Position numbers and translations under genes: made by a program. Shown here in pieces: positions 50,520-62,900 of a DNA stretch of 64,000 nucleotides. The notes below the pieces were generated by a model. The model was not told the DNA's origin. It saw nothing but the letters and a program-made list of their open reading frames with translations, and ran no database searches. Numbering within the stretch: position 1 is the stretch's first letter; every line of letters starts with the position of its first letter. The stretch is from Zopfochytrium polystomum (taxonomy: Eukaryota > Chytridiomycota > Chytridiomycetes > Chytridiales > Chytridiaceae): positions 108,942 to 172,941 of the forward strand of contig JAIVFJ010000144.1 in the NCBI GenBank assembly GCA_025765615.1. Reading direction: 5' to 3'.

Positions 50520-52340
50520 GTTCAACTTGTTTAGTTGTTGTTACAACGTAAACCATGGAATTTACACCGAACCTGCTTTCTGAGGTTTCTAATGAGCGGT
50601 CAACTGCGAATATGAGTTTGTTGATTAAAAGCTCAATGTCAATAGATGACACTGCTTATCCAAGATCGTTGCTCTTTGCCGCCACTGTTGTGGTGCAGTT
50701 GTCCCGCTGCCGGTGTGATCTGAAGGAGCGGTGCGCGTGTGGACTTGTCAACTCAAAGATGATGAGAAAACTGATTTGCGCAAAAACATTTGTTGTGGGA
50801 CAAAGATGGTAAGTGAGGGAATGTGTGGCTCAGTCCACCTCTGCAAGAGAGCAGCCACAGCATGAACAAAACAAGCACAAACACAGTAAGAACGTTGTCA
50901 CGACTTTGAGTGGCAGTTGCTATATACGCTGTACAGTCCCAAACCCTCTTGCGTGCAGTCAACAGCCAGCTTTCTTCCTTCCCTCTCAGCGACTCCTTCC
51001 TCAGCTGTCACAGCCACAGCAACAGCCGCCCCAACAGCCATGCCAGCGACGTTGAATAAGCTGGTCAGGCGCAGCTTGGCAAATGGGGAGGTGCTGAGGA
51101 GCGCAGCGACATGTATCCTGCGAGCACTCGAACAGCGGCGCGGCTACGGTGGCGGCAGTGTGGATGACAGGACGCATCTCCATACTCATTCCAGCGGCCG
51201 GAGCAGGTGGCTGGACAATCGATGGGGTCGGTAGACGCCACAACCCAGCAGGGTGGACTGGGAAGCGCTGCGGGTGCTGCTGGAGGTGCTGCTGGTTACT
51301 TTAGGCAGGATGCCCCGGCCAGTACGGCTGAGGCTGCTGGTGACCGTGGAAGACATGGATGCTAGGGACGACGGGATCCTCCCGCTGATCATGCTGCTTT
51401 TGAAGGCGAGATTGATGGTGCTCACCTGACACCCGGCCGTCGTGCTGGCCGCCGGGGTTCATTCTGTTATGCTTGTTGGAGACGGGGCGTCCTTCGAGGG
51501 GCGGCGATCTTAACTGGCCGGCACGGGTTCGCCAGGGTTCGACCGATGGTGCTCATTGGAGATTCTGCCAGCGTTTGGGGGACGGCAATTGTGCTGGCCG
51601 CTGGTATTCAGCCGGGTGGTGCTAGTTGGAAACCCTTCCGTCGTTCCAAGTGCGACCGTCGCCGTAGCCCGCGCACAGCGGGTTTCGGATCTGGTTCTCG
51701 CGTTGACAAAGGATTTGAACAGCATAGAGGCCTGCATGGAGGTGGACTCTGAGCTGGAAGGGAAGAGTCGGCGATCTTGGAATGGAGAAGGCGAAGGTGA
51801 TGAAGTGTAAGGGCGGATGGACGGGGGCGTGGAAGGGTTCCAATGAGGGACCTGGTGGCTGAGGCTGCAAATTATGCAGGACGTCGTGCCTGGGTGGGTT
51901 GCGGTGGGGGAGCAACGATCCAACCCGCGGCAAGTCCAGTGACGCCGAGCAATCCCCGTCACCCTGCTCTTCGTCGTTACTCTTGACGCTGGTTTTGGAT
52001 GAACCATCCTTGAGAGAGTTGGGCAACAACAACAGCGGGCAACGATCTGCAGCGGGAGTAGGTTCAGGCAGTAGATTGGCCGACAGCTCGGTGGTGGTGG
52101 ATTGATCTGATTCCCTTTCTGCAGAGGGTCCCAGCGTACTCGCTGGGTGGAATGGAACTGGACGGCTGTCCGAGCTATTCTGACATTACAAGATGAGCCA
52201 TTGGTGCGTCGATCTGATGGGATGAACGCTTGCTGACTGTTTGTGACGCTGACAGAGTATGAACGACTGATGGCCTGAAGTCGCAACTGTGCAACATATA
52301 AAGTGGCTGCGAGGCATTGTGATTTCCGCAAAATCAACCT
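50520..52340. other. Interval with tandem degenerate coding-like repeats
   Basis: Plus-strand frames around 51,240-51,430 (VDWEALRVLLEVLLVTLGRM, helical and leucine-rich) and a roughly 100-base unit encoding variants of VMLVGDGASF, MVLIGDSASV and VVLVGNPSVV at 51,455-51,660. No gene model could be built. Possibly a decayed helical-repeat protein. Confidence 0.3.
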
Positions 52341-52342
52341 GA

Positions 52343-53703
52343 ATGACAAAAACAACAAAACGAAGCAACAAACGGCAGAAGTCGGGAGATCCTTCACCCG
52401 CTCCTCCCCGTGAAACTTCTGCGCCAGCCGATCCCTCCCCTTCTTCTGCCCCACCCACCAAACCCGTTGTGGAACACAACGACGTTCCACCGGCACCATG
52501 CCCTCAGCTTACAGTTGTTTTACCAGCAGCGCATGGGCTAAAGCTGTGCAAGCAAGCAGCAGCACCAACAGCAACACCAACTGCAGGCACCGCAACAGCA
52601 GCGAAACCATGCTTGGTTTCGTTGAGTCTGATGGAAGCATCATTACCTGCAGTCGCATCCACGGTGACAGCAGACCATCTGTCTCCGTTGACCATCTTTT
52701 CACCTCTCCAGTTGGTTCCATCTTTCTTTTGTGTGAGAATGAACACTCACTCGAAATCAAAAACCCAGGCATCGCACGGGCTGCAGCCAACACTTGCAAG
52801 TATCTTCAGTTCGTGGGCAGTGTGATGACGACAAGTCTGAGGACGAGTCTGACTCCCTGTTGATCACAACATCGTCGCACTCGATTTCGCCTGCATCCTC
52901 AATAACGAAACGACAGGCAGAAGATGACAGATCTCTTTCCACCACGAAAAGGCAGCGCACTGCAACAGTCGACGAAACGTCTTTGGATGATTCCATTCGG
53001 ATGGTTGTTCGATCTGAGTTAGCCAACCAGGCCCCAGAGCTGGCCCGTCAGATTGCCGCTACCCTTCGCAGTTCTTTTCCCGCTCCTCAACCTGTGGAGC
53101 AAATTCCAAAGCCAGCGGGAGAGGGAGGTTCGAAGTTTGTTCTTCAAGAGGCAATGAAAACTTGATGACACAGATGAGCACCGGCAGCTCTCGACATCTT
53201 GGTATGTTTTGTGCTCATTGATTTCTTGCCTGCTTCCTTTACACTAACTCCAATCGCCTCGTTCTTGTTCACTCTTCAAGCACTCTGTTCACTCTTCGAC
53301 TCAACTGGTGTTCAACAAGAGCGACGTGCGAGTCAAATTCCCTCACCAAAATCAAGAAAAGTTGTCCCAAGTGTATACCATGGTGAGCGACTTGAATTTT
53401 CTATCCAGCCTTGGCTCACTGACCATCAACTTCTCTTGTCTTTCCCATTATCCCACCCCACGTCAGGTCTCTGAAAAGTGCAACTACGTGAACGACACTC
53501 GTTTCCCAAACTACTGGCCAATTGTTGAGATGGTGAAGTGCTATCTGAGAGGATTGCGCAAGCGGGAAAATGCAAAGCTTAGCGGGAAGCCCAAGCCTGC
53601 ACGGAAACCAAAGAAAGGGCAGAAAGCGCCAGTGAACGACGGTGTGGGTGAGGATATAGTTGATTTGGATGAGGGGAATGAGAGCAATAAATCCCAAATG
53701 TGA
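52343..53703 (+). CDS. Uncharacterised multi-exon protein with basic C-terminus
   Basis: From ATG 52,343 (MTKTTKRSNKRQKSGDPSPA) proline/serine-rich, then LGFVESDGSIITCSRIHGDS, TSPVGSIFLLCENEHSLEIK and NPGIARAAANTCKYLQFVG. After an apparent one-base slip near 52,825 an acidic stretch and DSIRMVVRSELANQAPELAR follow. A later exon reads VRVKFPHQNQEKLSQVYTM up to GTGAGC at 53,380, and after an intron ending CACGTCAG the last exon gives VSEKCNYVNDTRFPNYWPI and KPKPARKPKKGQKAP, stop 53,703. The coherent exons argue for a real gene. Its layout (disordered basic ends, small folded middle) resembles accessory proteins of DNA transposons, but no family is recognised. Confidence 0.4.
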
Positions 53704-53934
53704 GCTTCCAAAGCAGCGGCCCCAAAATAATCCCGATGCAGTTGGATTGAGATCGGGTTGGCAATGACCGTTTGGTCAGGCGAGACTACCCATTGTGACA
53801 GGTTGCGACTGGGTGCGATTGTCATGGTTGTGGACCACTTTTGGTTATGCGCAAACCGAGCAGGTACGATCACAAAATGGAAGTGGCAGCCAGCTGAAAT
53901 CGGGTCGTTTGTGGGTCGCAACACCTCGATAAAA

Positions 53935-54044
53935 CTGCCCGAAAAAAAAAGCAACCGCCCGATTCTGAATGATCGGGCCTGCCCTCCGGTTTCCGGCTGT
54001 GATCGGGCGGGGAGTGGGTTGGCTCCTCCCTTTTTTTCGGGCAG
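53935..54044. repeat. Nested palindromic (foldback) element
   Basis: CTGCCCGAAAAAAA at 53,935 and TTTTTTTCGGGCAG ending 54,044 are exact complements. Inside, CCGCCCGAT and ATCGGGCGG form a second nested pair. Possibly a foldback/MITE or the end of a DNA transposon. Confidence 0.7.
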
Positions 54045-54322
54045 GGACATGGACGGGTGGCCCCGTTCGCTCCCTGACACGCCCCCGCTTTTGTCGGGCT
54101 GGTCGAACCAATTTGCTGAACCCGTTTTGCTCCACAGTGGGATAAGCACTACAAGCCGCGGTAGCGTGGGAGTGCCCCTGGTACAGTACTCAGCAGCTAC
54201 AAAGAATGAGAGGCATGAGAGGAATCAACAATCAATCTACAATCTGAATCACTACATTATGAGGAGAGAGTAAGCATGGGATGAGAGGGAGATGATTGAG
54301 CGGGCGCGGGTTTGCGTTTGTA

Positions 54323-54351
54323 CGTGTTGTGTGTGTGTGTGTGTGTGTGTT
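54323..54351. repeat. GT microsatellite
   Basis: TGTGTGTG run of about 26 bases in the 3' flank of the glutathione S-transferase gene. Confidence 0.85.
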
Positions 54352-54566
54352 GGCCTTCGTGCGTTTTCCCCAATGCAGCAATGGTTTTCAATACGACTCC
54401 TGCATAACAACATACACAATCATCGCAGCCTGATGTTTGGCAAAAACCAAAAACAAGACAGAGCTCCGCCTCCCTTTGATCACCGAGGCTCACGCGCGCG
54501 GCCACCTCGTCACTCTCAGACGACGGACAGACGGACAGTACGAGACAAGGTAGGCCGCACTTAGTT

Positions 54567-55631
54567 CTACTGCGCCGCCGGCGCCGCACCCGCGGTGGTG
54601 GGAGCCGTAGCAACAAAGCTCCGCCGCTCTTGTATTTTTGCGTACCAGGCCGCGAGCGCCGGGTGCTTGTCCCGCCACGCAATCAAGTGCGGCAGCCGAA
54701 ACTCAAAGTACCTTGGGTAGCACATTTGTTGTTGACGTGAGAAAGAACAAATAAAAATAAAAACGACTCAAAATAATTAAGTACCCAATAAAGCATCCAG
54801 TCGCAATGGTCCCGAGGTCGAGCGGTCCGTCGTCGCCATAGTCGTCGCCGCTTCCGCTCACAACGTCACCCGCAACAACACGCTCCTCCAGCGCGGCGAG
54901 CGCGCGCCACGCCTTGGACAGCTGGCCCTCGATCCACGCGTCCCACCGCCGCTCCTCGGGCCGCAGCAGCGTCTCGTATGCCGTCAGGATCACCGCCTCG
55001 GTGCCGCCGTCCGCGAGCGCCTCGGTCGTCAGCACGCGGACGCCGGCGGAAGGACGTGCCGAGACGGGTCAACGCGCTCAGCTACGGCCGCGTCGAGGTG
55101 CTGCGCAATCACTTGCGAGCCGTAGATGGCGTCGGAGCGCGGGGAGGTGGGCGTCGGGAGGAGCGCGGGGACCTTTGAGCGGTGTTGGAGGAGGAGGTGG
55201 AAGGGAGTAAAGAGTTATTGTTTATTTATTTATTTATTTTGAGCACATTAAAATCAGAAGGGTTGGGAGGACGTTTGGGTGTGTCCAAACGAAAATCAAC
55301 GAACGACAGACAGATGACGAACCTTTCCCAGCGGGTTAGCCATGTCCGAGACGGCGTTGGCGGGCACGACGGGCAGGATGGACATGGGGTCCGGCAGCAC
55401 GAGCTCGATGCGGCTTGCGTCGATGCCCAGCTCCATGGCCACGATGCGCACCTTGCGCGTGAACGGCGACGTGGCCTCGCCGAGCAGTACCATTGCCGGT
55501 CGCGCCGGCGCAGCCGCCGCCGCCGTTGCCGACTCCGCCGTCGTTCCCGCGGCCTCTGCGACGGCGACGGCCTCGACCGCGATGGCGGAAACGGGGTCCT
55601 TCTGGTCGTTTGCGTTTGTGAGGGCAGCCAT
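54567..55631 (-). CDS. Glutathione S-transferase
   Basis: Three exons: 55,631-55,323, 55,172-54,785 and 54,711-54,567, with GT-AG introns whose phases join. The N-terminal thioredoxin-like domain begins after an Ala-rich leader: LLGEATSPFTRKVRIVAMEL, where the SPFTRKVR segment holds the catalytic Ser, and VPALLPTP then SQVIAQHLDA give the cis-Pro and glutathione-binding part. The C-terminal helical domain contains RWDAWIEGQLSKAWRALAAL and ends HPALAAWYAKIQERRSF. A single extra base near 55,047 (HVLPPASAC then stop, against RVLTTEALADGG in the other frame) interrupts exon 2, probably a GC-homopolymer error. Conjugates glutathione to electrophiles in the cytosol; the exact class is not clear. 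Confidence 0.8.
55219..55240. repeat. TTTA microsatellite within GST intron 1
   Basis: Five copies of TTTA in the first intron of the GST gene. Confidence 0.8.
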
Positions 55632-55889
55632 CAGTGTTTGAAGGAGCGCAGAGATTTTTTTTTTTTTTTGGGTTGTTTTGCGGGGGTTTATTTTCATTTT
55701 TCCGGGCTTGTCTACCTCTCTGAGTGCCTGTCAATCGTCATCTTTCTCACTTTTTCTTTTCTTTTCTCCTCTTTTTCTTTTTTTTGTCTTCGTCTTGCTC
55801 CATTTATGGTATCACCCCTAAATTAATTTTTTGTTGCACTGCCGAGCGTGGGTGCGCTGCCTCCTCAGTCTACATATTTCGATCTCTTC

Positions 55890-55895
<6 letters not shown>

Positions 55896-55920
<25 letters not shown>

Positions 55921-56060
55921 ACCGTGTGTCGTTGAAAAGACTCGCCTTCGTTGTTCACGCCCCCGCCGCCGCCGTTGCCACTCGATTGATTGATTGATTG
56001 ATTGATGGCCAAACAGGAACAGCTAACTGGCTAGCTGGCTGGCTGGCTGGCTGCACTGAT
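55896..56060. repeat. Cluster of microsatellites (CA, GATT, GGCT)
   Basis: CA run at 55,896-55,922, ATTG/ATTGATTG run at 55,985-56,007 and GGCT run at 56,033-56,052, all in the region between GST and the RNA-binding protein gene. Confidence 0.8.
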
Positions 56061-56201
56061 GAACTAACAAACAACTAGCCCCCCGCACAACCAACCAACC
56101 CCTTCCTTCACCCCCCAACCCCAACGAGACAGAAAATGAAAAAATAAAAAATAAAAATAAAAATATAATAAAAAAACAACCAACCAAACACACCGTGTCC
56201 A

Positions 56202-56246
56202 ACAAGCAACAAGCAACAAGCAACAAGCAACAAGCAACAAGCAGGC
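56202..56246. repeat. CAAGCAA heptamer repeat
   Basis: About six copies of AACAAGC upstream of the RNA-binding protein gene, preceded by AT-rich A-runs and followed by CAGGCAG. Confidence 0.85.
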
Positions 56247-56315
56247 AGCTGCCAAACTCCAAACTCCTCCGTGAGTGGGGTGCGTGGGTGCGTGTGGTGG
56301 GAGGAGCGACAATGA

Positions 56316-59300
56316 ATGAATGAAGTTTGTGTGGTGGGTTCGTACTTGTCAGACGCACGGCACCGCCCTTCTGCTAATCTCACCTCCACCTGCCCAAACA
56401 CTCCCGCCGCCAGAACGCCGGAAATGTACTCGGACGGCCGCCTGCTCGAGTTCCCAGCCGCCGGCATCGCCATCCGGGAGCGCGGCAGCTTCGCACCCAG
56501 CCCGCCCCCGCCCCACGAAACTTCCAGCGCAACCTCCTCCTCCTCCTCCTCCTCGGCCTCCTCCTTCACGCTTATTACCTCGCCCAACGGCGCCCGCCCC
56601 GACCCAACCCTCCACCACCACCACCACCACCACCACAAACCGCCGGCACCGGTGGTGGCTGGAGCGGGAGGACTCGGCGGCCAGCAGCAGCGGCCAAAGG
56701 TCCTCTTCTCGCCCCCGCTGTCGAGCCTCTTTCGGTCGATGCCGGCCGCGCCGCTTCCCGAGCACCTCGGCGCGATCGATCGCAGACCCTCGTCCATGCC
56801 GCCGCCGCCTCCACCGCCGCCGACGGCCGAGGCATCGACGGCGTCCACGACGCCGGACCAGAGCAACGACCACGACGAACGCGAAGCCCCGGCGGTTGCG
56901 GGCGAGATTCGTCCGTGGGATCGTGGCACAAACTTGTACGTCAGAGGCTTGCCGGTGTACGCGCACCGAGAGTGGCTCTTCAACGTGTGCAAGAGGTAAT
57001 TGAGTCCTCCCATTCCCCCCCACCCCCACCTTTCGTCATTCTTTGTGTTTGCCATGCAAGATCCCCTTTGTGCTTATACCGCGCCGGCGGCGGGGGAATA
57101 CCAAAAAAGATATGGTTGGATCACCGCTATAAAGGTCAAGATGGGCAGCGCAGGGTGCATTGGATCTGGTTTTGTTATGTTTGAGACGCCCGCTGAGGCA
57201 CAGCGCGCAAAGCAGGGCCTGATGGATGCTGGATTCACTGTTGAGTTTGCAAAGGTGAGAGGAAAAGTGCGCGTGCCGAGCTTGGTCAGGAGATCGGATT
57301 GGGGCATATGTGATTTGATGGGGAGGACGGATCGTCCCCTCCCTTACGGTACTTGCCGTCAACGCTGCCGGCTGAGCCATCTATCCAGTCAATTCCACGA
57401 TGTTCACCCAAGAAGCCAGCCACACAATGGAGTGTTGCGTTCCCACAATCTCATGATTATGATAAACAAATCAGAATAACCATTAGCAACCTGCCTCCCA
57501 GCATGATAAGCAAGGTACGAAGCCAAAGCATTCAGAGCTTGGCGCTGGTGCAACCGCTCAACTAATCTCTGTGCTTTGCTTGTTCCCCACGACCCTCGTT
57601 TTAGGATTTATTTGAGCTGTTGCTAGATCACGATGTACAGTTTGCGAAAATCATTCAGAATAATGTGCAGTACACCGGTCGCCGCTCAGGCTACGCCATC
57701 ATGGCAACTCGCGAGGGTGCTCTCGCGGCAGTCGCAACCTTCAATGGTCATTTTCTGCCAGGAGCGTCCCAGCCCCTTGAAGTGCGACTCGCAGACTCTG
57801 AAGACAACAGTCCGGCGGACATCAGTGATGCACACAGCGAAAACGAACAGGGTAGTAGAGCGACAGAGCCTCCCGTGGCTTCAGTTCATAATCATCATTA
57901 TTATGACCGTTCTTCTTCTTCATCGACGCGTTCGCAAATCGCTTCTTCGCCGGAACCACGCGGTTCTGGCAGAGCAGCGCACAGAGTGGACGGAAGCACG
58001 TTTGTGCCAATAACCAAGCAAGTTCAGCTGCGTGAGCGAGGAGAACCAGAGGCGCCCACAGCGGAAGGCAGAGCAAGACATCACAGCAGCGAAGGCAATG
58101 CAGCTCTAGGATCTGGAGAGGCTGCGGCCGCCATGGCCAGAGAGACATTGAATCAAAGTGAGCCCAGCGCTCCAGCAATGAATGGCCCATCAGGCGACAG
58201 TTGGAACTCTTTTTATGGTGGCGCAATGGCCATGTTCAACATTCTTTCTTCTCAGATGTACGGGTGCGTTTCTGATTCAGCGCCGTGTTTTTCTTTTGTG
58301 GGCGCTGCCCGTTCATCATCATATCTCTCAGAAATGCCATGACAACTGGAATGCTGCTACCGCCAACCGCTGGTGGGACGGGAGACCCAAGCCAAGTGTA
58401 TTCTGTAAGAAAAGACGAGAACCAGCAGCACGACAATGCGCACGGCGGAGCAGCGGCATCCCGTCTTCCCGCCATGGGAGGAGGAGGGGGAGGAGGAGGA
58501 GACCCTTCATTGCTTTCAGTGGCCCAACCACAGCTTTCAATCATGCCGGGGGGCATGCCAGTGCACTCTTTTGGACCTTTTGGCAATCCGGGACTGTTCA
58601 GTGCCATGGGCATGCCAGTTCCTCTGAACGTGCGCGGCGGCGGCCCTGTTCCGCAAGGCTGGCCCGCACCACCAGTGGCCTATCCAGGTATCGTCAGCGC
58701 GGCGGCACCGCAAGCGGCGCAAGTGCAGGAAAATGGGTATGCGAATCCGTCGGCAGGCCAGCGTAAGAGCGACCGAACGGAGTCGCCCCGTCGTCGGCGA
58801 TCTAGAAGGTCCGGCCTTTTTGCTAGAAGCCGGAACGTTTTTTTACCCCCTTGACGAGAAATGTGCCAAAAAATAATCAACTTTTTATCCCCACTTAGAA
58901 GAGACCGTTCAATTTCCACGCGTCCGACGACGACGACGAGGACGACTACGACTCGGCCTACTCCGACTCCGACACCGATTCGACCGCGTCTACCGCGCGC
59001 CGCCGCCCGTCGCCGTCTTCGCGCCGTCGACGACGGCGGCGGGATAAGTCTGGCCGGCGGCACGCGTCGCGCGACGGGGCGGGCGCGGGCAGGCGCAAGC
59101 GTCGCGACGGTGGCCGCCGCCGCGACGCCTCTCGCTCGCCGTCCGTGAGCTCGGACGACGACGACGACGACGGCGAGAGGCGCGGCGGAGGACGCAGCAG
59201 GGCGCGGCGCAGGGAGAAGCGGCACAAGCGAGGGCCTTCCGGCCACGTCGACGCGGGCGCCGAAAGGTTTGGCGGCGGCGGCGGGCAGCGGCGGCCGTCT

Positions 59301-59387
59301 GGGACGGCTGATGTGCCGAAGCGGGAGGAACGGCGGCGCGAGGACAGAGAGAGGGGGGAGTATGAGCGCCGGTTTAAAAAGCGGTAG
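56316..59387 (+). CDS. RBMS/Scw1-like RNA-binding protein with two RRMs and RS/D-rich tail
   Basis: Exons about 56,316 (or 56,424)-56,995, 57,110-57,254, 57,413-57,514, 57,605-58,263, 58,332-58,808 and 58,904-59,387; all phases join. A serine/His/Pro-rich N-terminus leads to RRM1: TNLYVRGLPVY (RNP2), YGWITAIKV, SGFVMFETPAEAQRAK (RNP1) and GFTVEFAK. RRM2: RITISNLPPSM, SGYAIMATREGALAAV and PLEVRLADSED. The layout matches the RBMS/Scw1 family, which binds mRNA 3' regions. The long middle is Gly/Pro-rich, and the end has an acidic DDDDEDD block, arginine-serine repeats and a KREERRREDRERGEYERR helix. The first exon may start further upstream. Introns are short with GTAATT/GTGAGA donors. Confidence 0.75.
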
Positions 59388-59989
59388 GCGGTGACCTCGG
59401 AATTGGGCATTGGGTGGAGGATGCAAGTGGGAGAAGTGTTTGTTTTCGTAGAGTGCTTGTGCGAAGCGGTTTCTTTTTCCGGGGCGGAAACGGGTTACAT
59501 TTCCTTTGTCGGGGGGCTTCTTGCATTTGCTGTTACCTGTTTTTGAAATCCTGCAGCAAGAAAGATAAGGCGGGAACACCGCGGGCGGGGCGAAGTCCGA
59601 CGACCGACGACAGCCCACACATCATCTGATTGTCTATGCCATTCATTGTGAATCATTGCCAGCTCATTTAGGATCTCGTTTCATTATCTCTTTCAGCGTT
59701 CGCAACGGCCAGATTCCAAATGATCATGTTTCATGAAGACCAGCATAAAAAAGAATTGAGGAAAGAAAAACGGTAGCGTGTATAGTCGTGTGATAAAGAG
59801 GAAATGTAAGCAGGCTCAGGACTAAGCAGAAGAAATAAAGGAAAGGATCGAATGTGGCGAGAAAGAGGACGGCTAAAAAGAGAGCAAAACGAAGGCGAAA
59901 ATCACGCTTCAAAACGAATAAAAGAACGAAACGACGGAGGAGGGAGGGGCCGGGATGGGAAGGGCAACAGCAGACCCAAAAAAGAATAT

Positions 59990-62900
59990 CTATACCCTTC
60001 CTTGCAAAATTTCCTCGATATACTGATTGATGACCGCCTTCTTGGGGGTCAAGTCAACGCCAAAAATCGCGCTCAACTCGTCGCGCGTCTGCTTCTTTGT
60101 GATGGTCATGAGATTTGCGGTCGCGAGAATCCGCTTCAGCTCGCGCAGGATTTCTTCGTCGCTGGGCATGCGGCCGACGTATCCCATGCCGCCTCCGACC
60201 GTGGAGACCGCGTAACCGGATGGGGCGACGCTCGGGTCAAGGTGTGTTGGGGGGTACATGCCGACACCACCACTGATAACTGAGGCGGCGTAGACTGACC
60301 CTCCCACGGGACCGTACATCGACCCTGGGGCAGCCGGCACCACGCCACCGTAGGCAGACTGCACATACACGGATCCTGCTCCACCGTACGCCGACCCGGC
60401 GTAGCCGGACGCCGCCGTTGGTCCTCCATAAACAGATCCTCCGGGGCCGCCGAGCGAAAGCTTTGACTGCCGGTTTTGCAGTTGCGACTTCTTCGAGATA
60501 CCGCTGTAGTCCGATGCCCGTGAATCCGAGCGGTCCGAGTTCTTCTCGTACAAGTCCCGTTCGTGATCGCCCCACTTCTTCACAGGGATGGTTGCAGTAT
60601 CGAACTAATCAGGATGAAAACTAGTTTAGATTCAAGGACATTTTGATCAGGTTGAAGAGGCCGTTCACTCACAGGAACGATGTCAGCAGTGACGATCTGC
60701 TTCCCATCTTCGCCCGTAACAACGCGCGTGTTGCCCCAACTGAAGTCATCGAAGTGCCAGAATGCGTACAGTGGAACGTAGAATCCGGTGACGGGCATTG
60801 AGAGAATGTACTGGCAGATTTGCAAGCATTAGTTTTGGGTATTCACATCCGAATTAGAAAAGTTACTTACGATCAACATCCAACCGATTTGGGCCCACTG
60901 ACGTTTCAGGACGAAGATGATGACTTGCAGTCCATAGATGACAGCAATCATAATCAGCGAGATCAGCGGGAATTGCGAGCTGTCGAGACATGTTAGCAAG
61001 GTGTTCAAATTTTTCCGAATCGATACTCACTAGTGTGCCGCGACTGTGTAGATCAAGTAACCAATGTAAATAATACCGGCGGGCTGCACAACGGTCGAGA
61101 AAAGGTCCAAAAACACGATAAAGCGCATTGAGAAGCAGCAGAAACCGCAAAGCTGTGATAGCATGCCGAGTTCCACCAAATTGTGTACCGTCGAGTTGAT
61201 CCACCGACGGCGCTGCGATAATAGCACAGGCCAGCGGTCAGGGACGGATGTCATGCATTGAGCGTCTGGTGTGAATGACAACTTCATGTTCGGGAAATGC
61301 TTCATCATCAGAGTTGTGAGGTATCGATCCTCGCCGAGATGAAGCAGGTTCTTGAGATGAAGTGTGTTCACATTATTTTCCGAGTAGTCATTGACAACGG
61401 CGGGAGCTATCAGCAAGGGAACATTCTTGGTAGGGGTGCGGACGCGGTACATGCAGAAGCAACCAGGCAGACAAGTGACGGAGCCGAACAGAGACTCGAA
61501 TGCCTTGGCAAGATGGTGGGAAATGAAGTACTCGTATACTTGCATCATTGTTGTCCATGAATCGCGCTCGTTTGAAATCAATGTCTCGCCACAGATACCC
61601 ATAATACGCGAATCGTGAATCATTGCGGAGATCATCCGATTGAGCGAGTCTGGGTACACTTCCGTATCCGCATCCACCATGAGAACATATTCGTAGAACG
61701 ACGGGTTGACGCCAATGATGTTTTTCATGTGATGGTACATTTCGAGCTCCAGAGGAGTCATCTCACCATTGAAGTGGACCTTGCTCAAGAATCGCATCAA
61801 GATGAGCTGAGAATCTCGCTTTCCACGGTTGCCGGGACGGTTGCGCTCGGACGCTTTTCCAACCTTCACAATCACAATAAACGGTACATTGTGTCCCTGT
61901 ACTTCGTACAACCCGGAGTAGACCTTCCCGTAATTCAGTTGCTTGTCACCTTCGCCGAGAGATAGGAATGCCTGAGGTTCAGGGTCAATGGTTGGGTCCA
62001 CCCCGAGAATATCAAGCACGATTCGAGGAGTTGGTCGATCGTTGCCGCTGCCAATGATCATTCCTGCGATGGAGAAAGCCGGATTACAATTGGATCTCGA
62101 AGAAGAACTTCAACAACGGGAAGCCGTACCATCAGCGATCACGAGAATCAGCTTCCGCTTGTCATCATATCGAAGCATTGCCAAACTTTCCAGAGACCGT
62201 GTCAAATTCTCGGCACCTTCCGTGTAGCATGGAACCTACGCATCGAACTCAGCTAAAAGCACAACAGAACCGCGCTTAGTTACCTGGCAAATCACAAACT
62301 TATCATGGTCCTCAGGCTCCTTTCGGGAGCCAAGCTGCAGAGCCGCAAGGAACTTTACTCCGATGACAAGTACAACGACGACTGTGGCCGCAATCAAAAT
62401 ATAATTCGAAAATTGACAAACGAAGTCGCTTCGATGGTCAACAGTCCCGATGTAGAACATTTGGTTCATACACGTGAGGTAAGTTTTGGCTTGTGCTGCA
62501 CCTTCGCCATTTTTGATCTGTTCCCACTGCGGCGTTGCATCCTGAGTAGTACCAGCCGAGTTAGAGATACAAAAATGCCAGAATTGAAAACATACTCTTC
62601 CGTAAAAGTTATTGAACAGGTCTTGCACGTTGCTGCCGAGGAAGTTGTTCGATGCCGAGTAGGAACTGACATCGTACACATTGTCGTAAATGACAATCAA
62701 CCTGGAAAAAGGAACAGTGCATTATTACTTTGAACTCCGGATTGCAAAAATAGCAAACAGGAATAGTGCTCACTTTGTTGTCGGGCTGGCCGTTGACTTG
62801 ATGTAGCTCATCGGCCAAGCCAACCTCCCAACTGCAAACTGATTCATGTATTCCAGATACCGCCTCGGAGTGCCAGTTGACGGCACAATGGCGTGATGGT

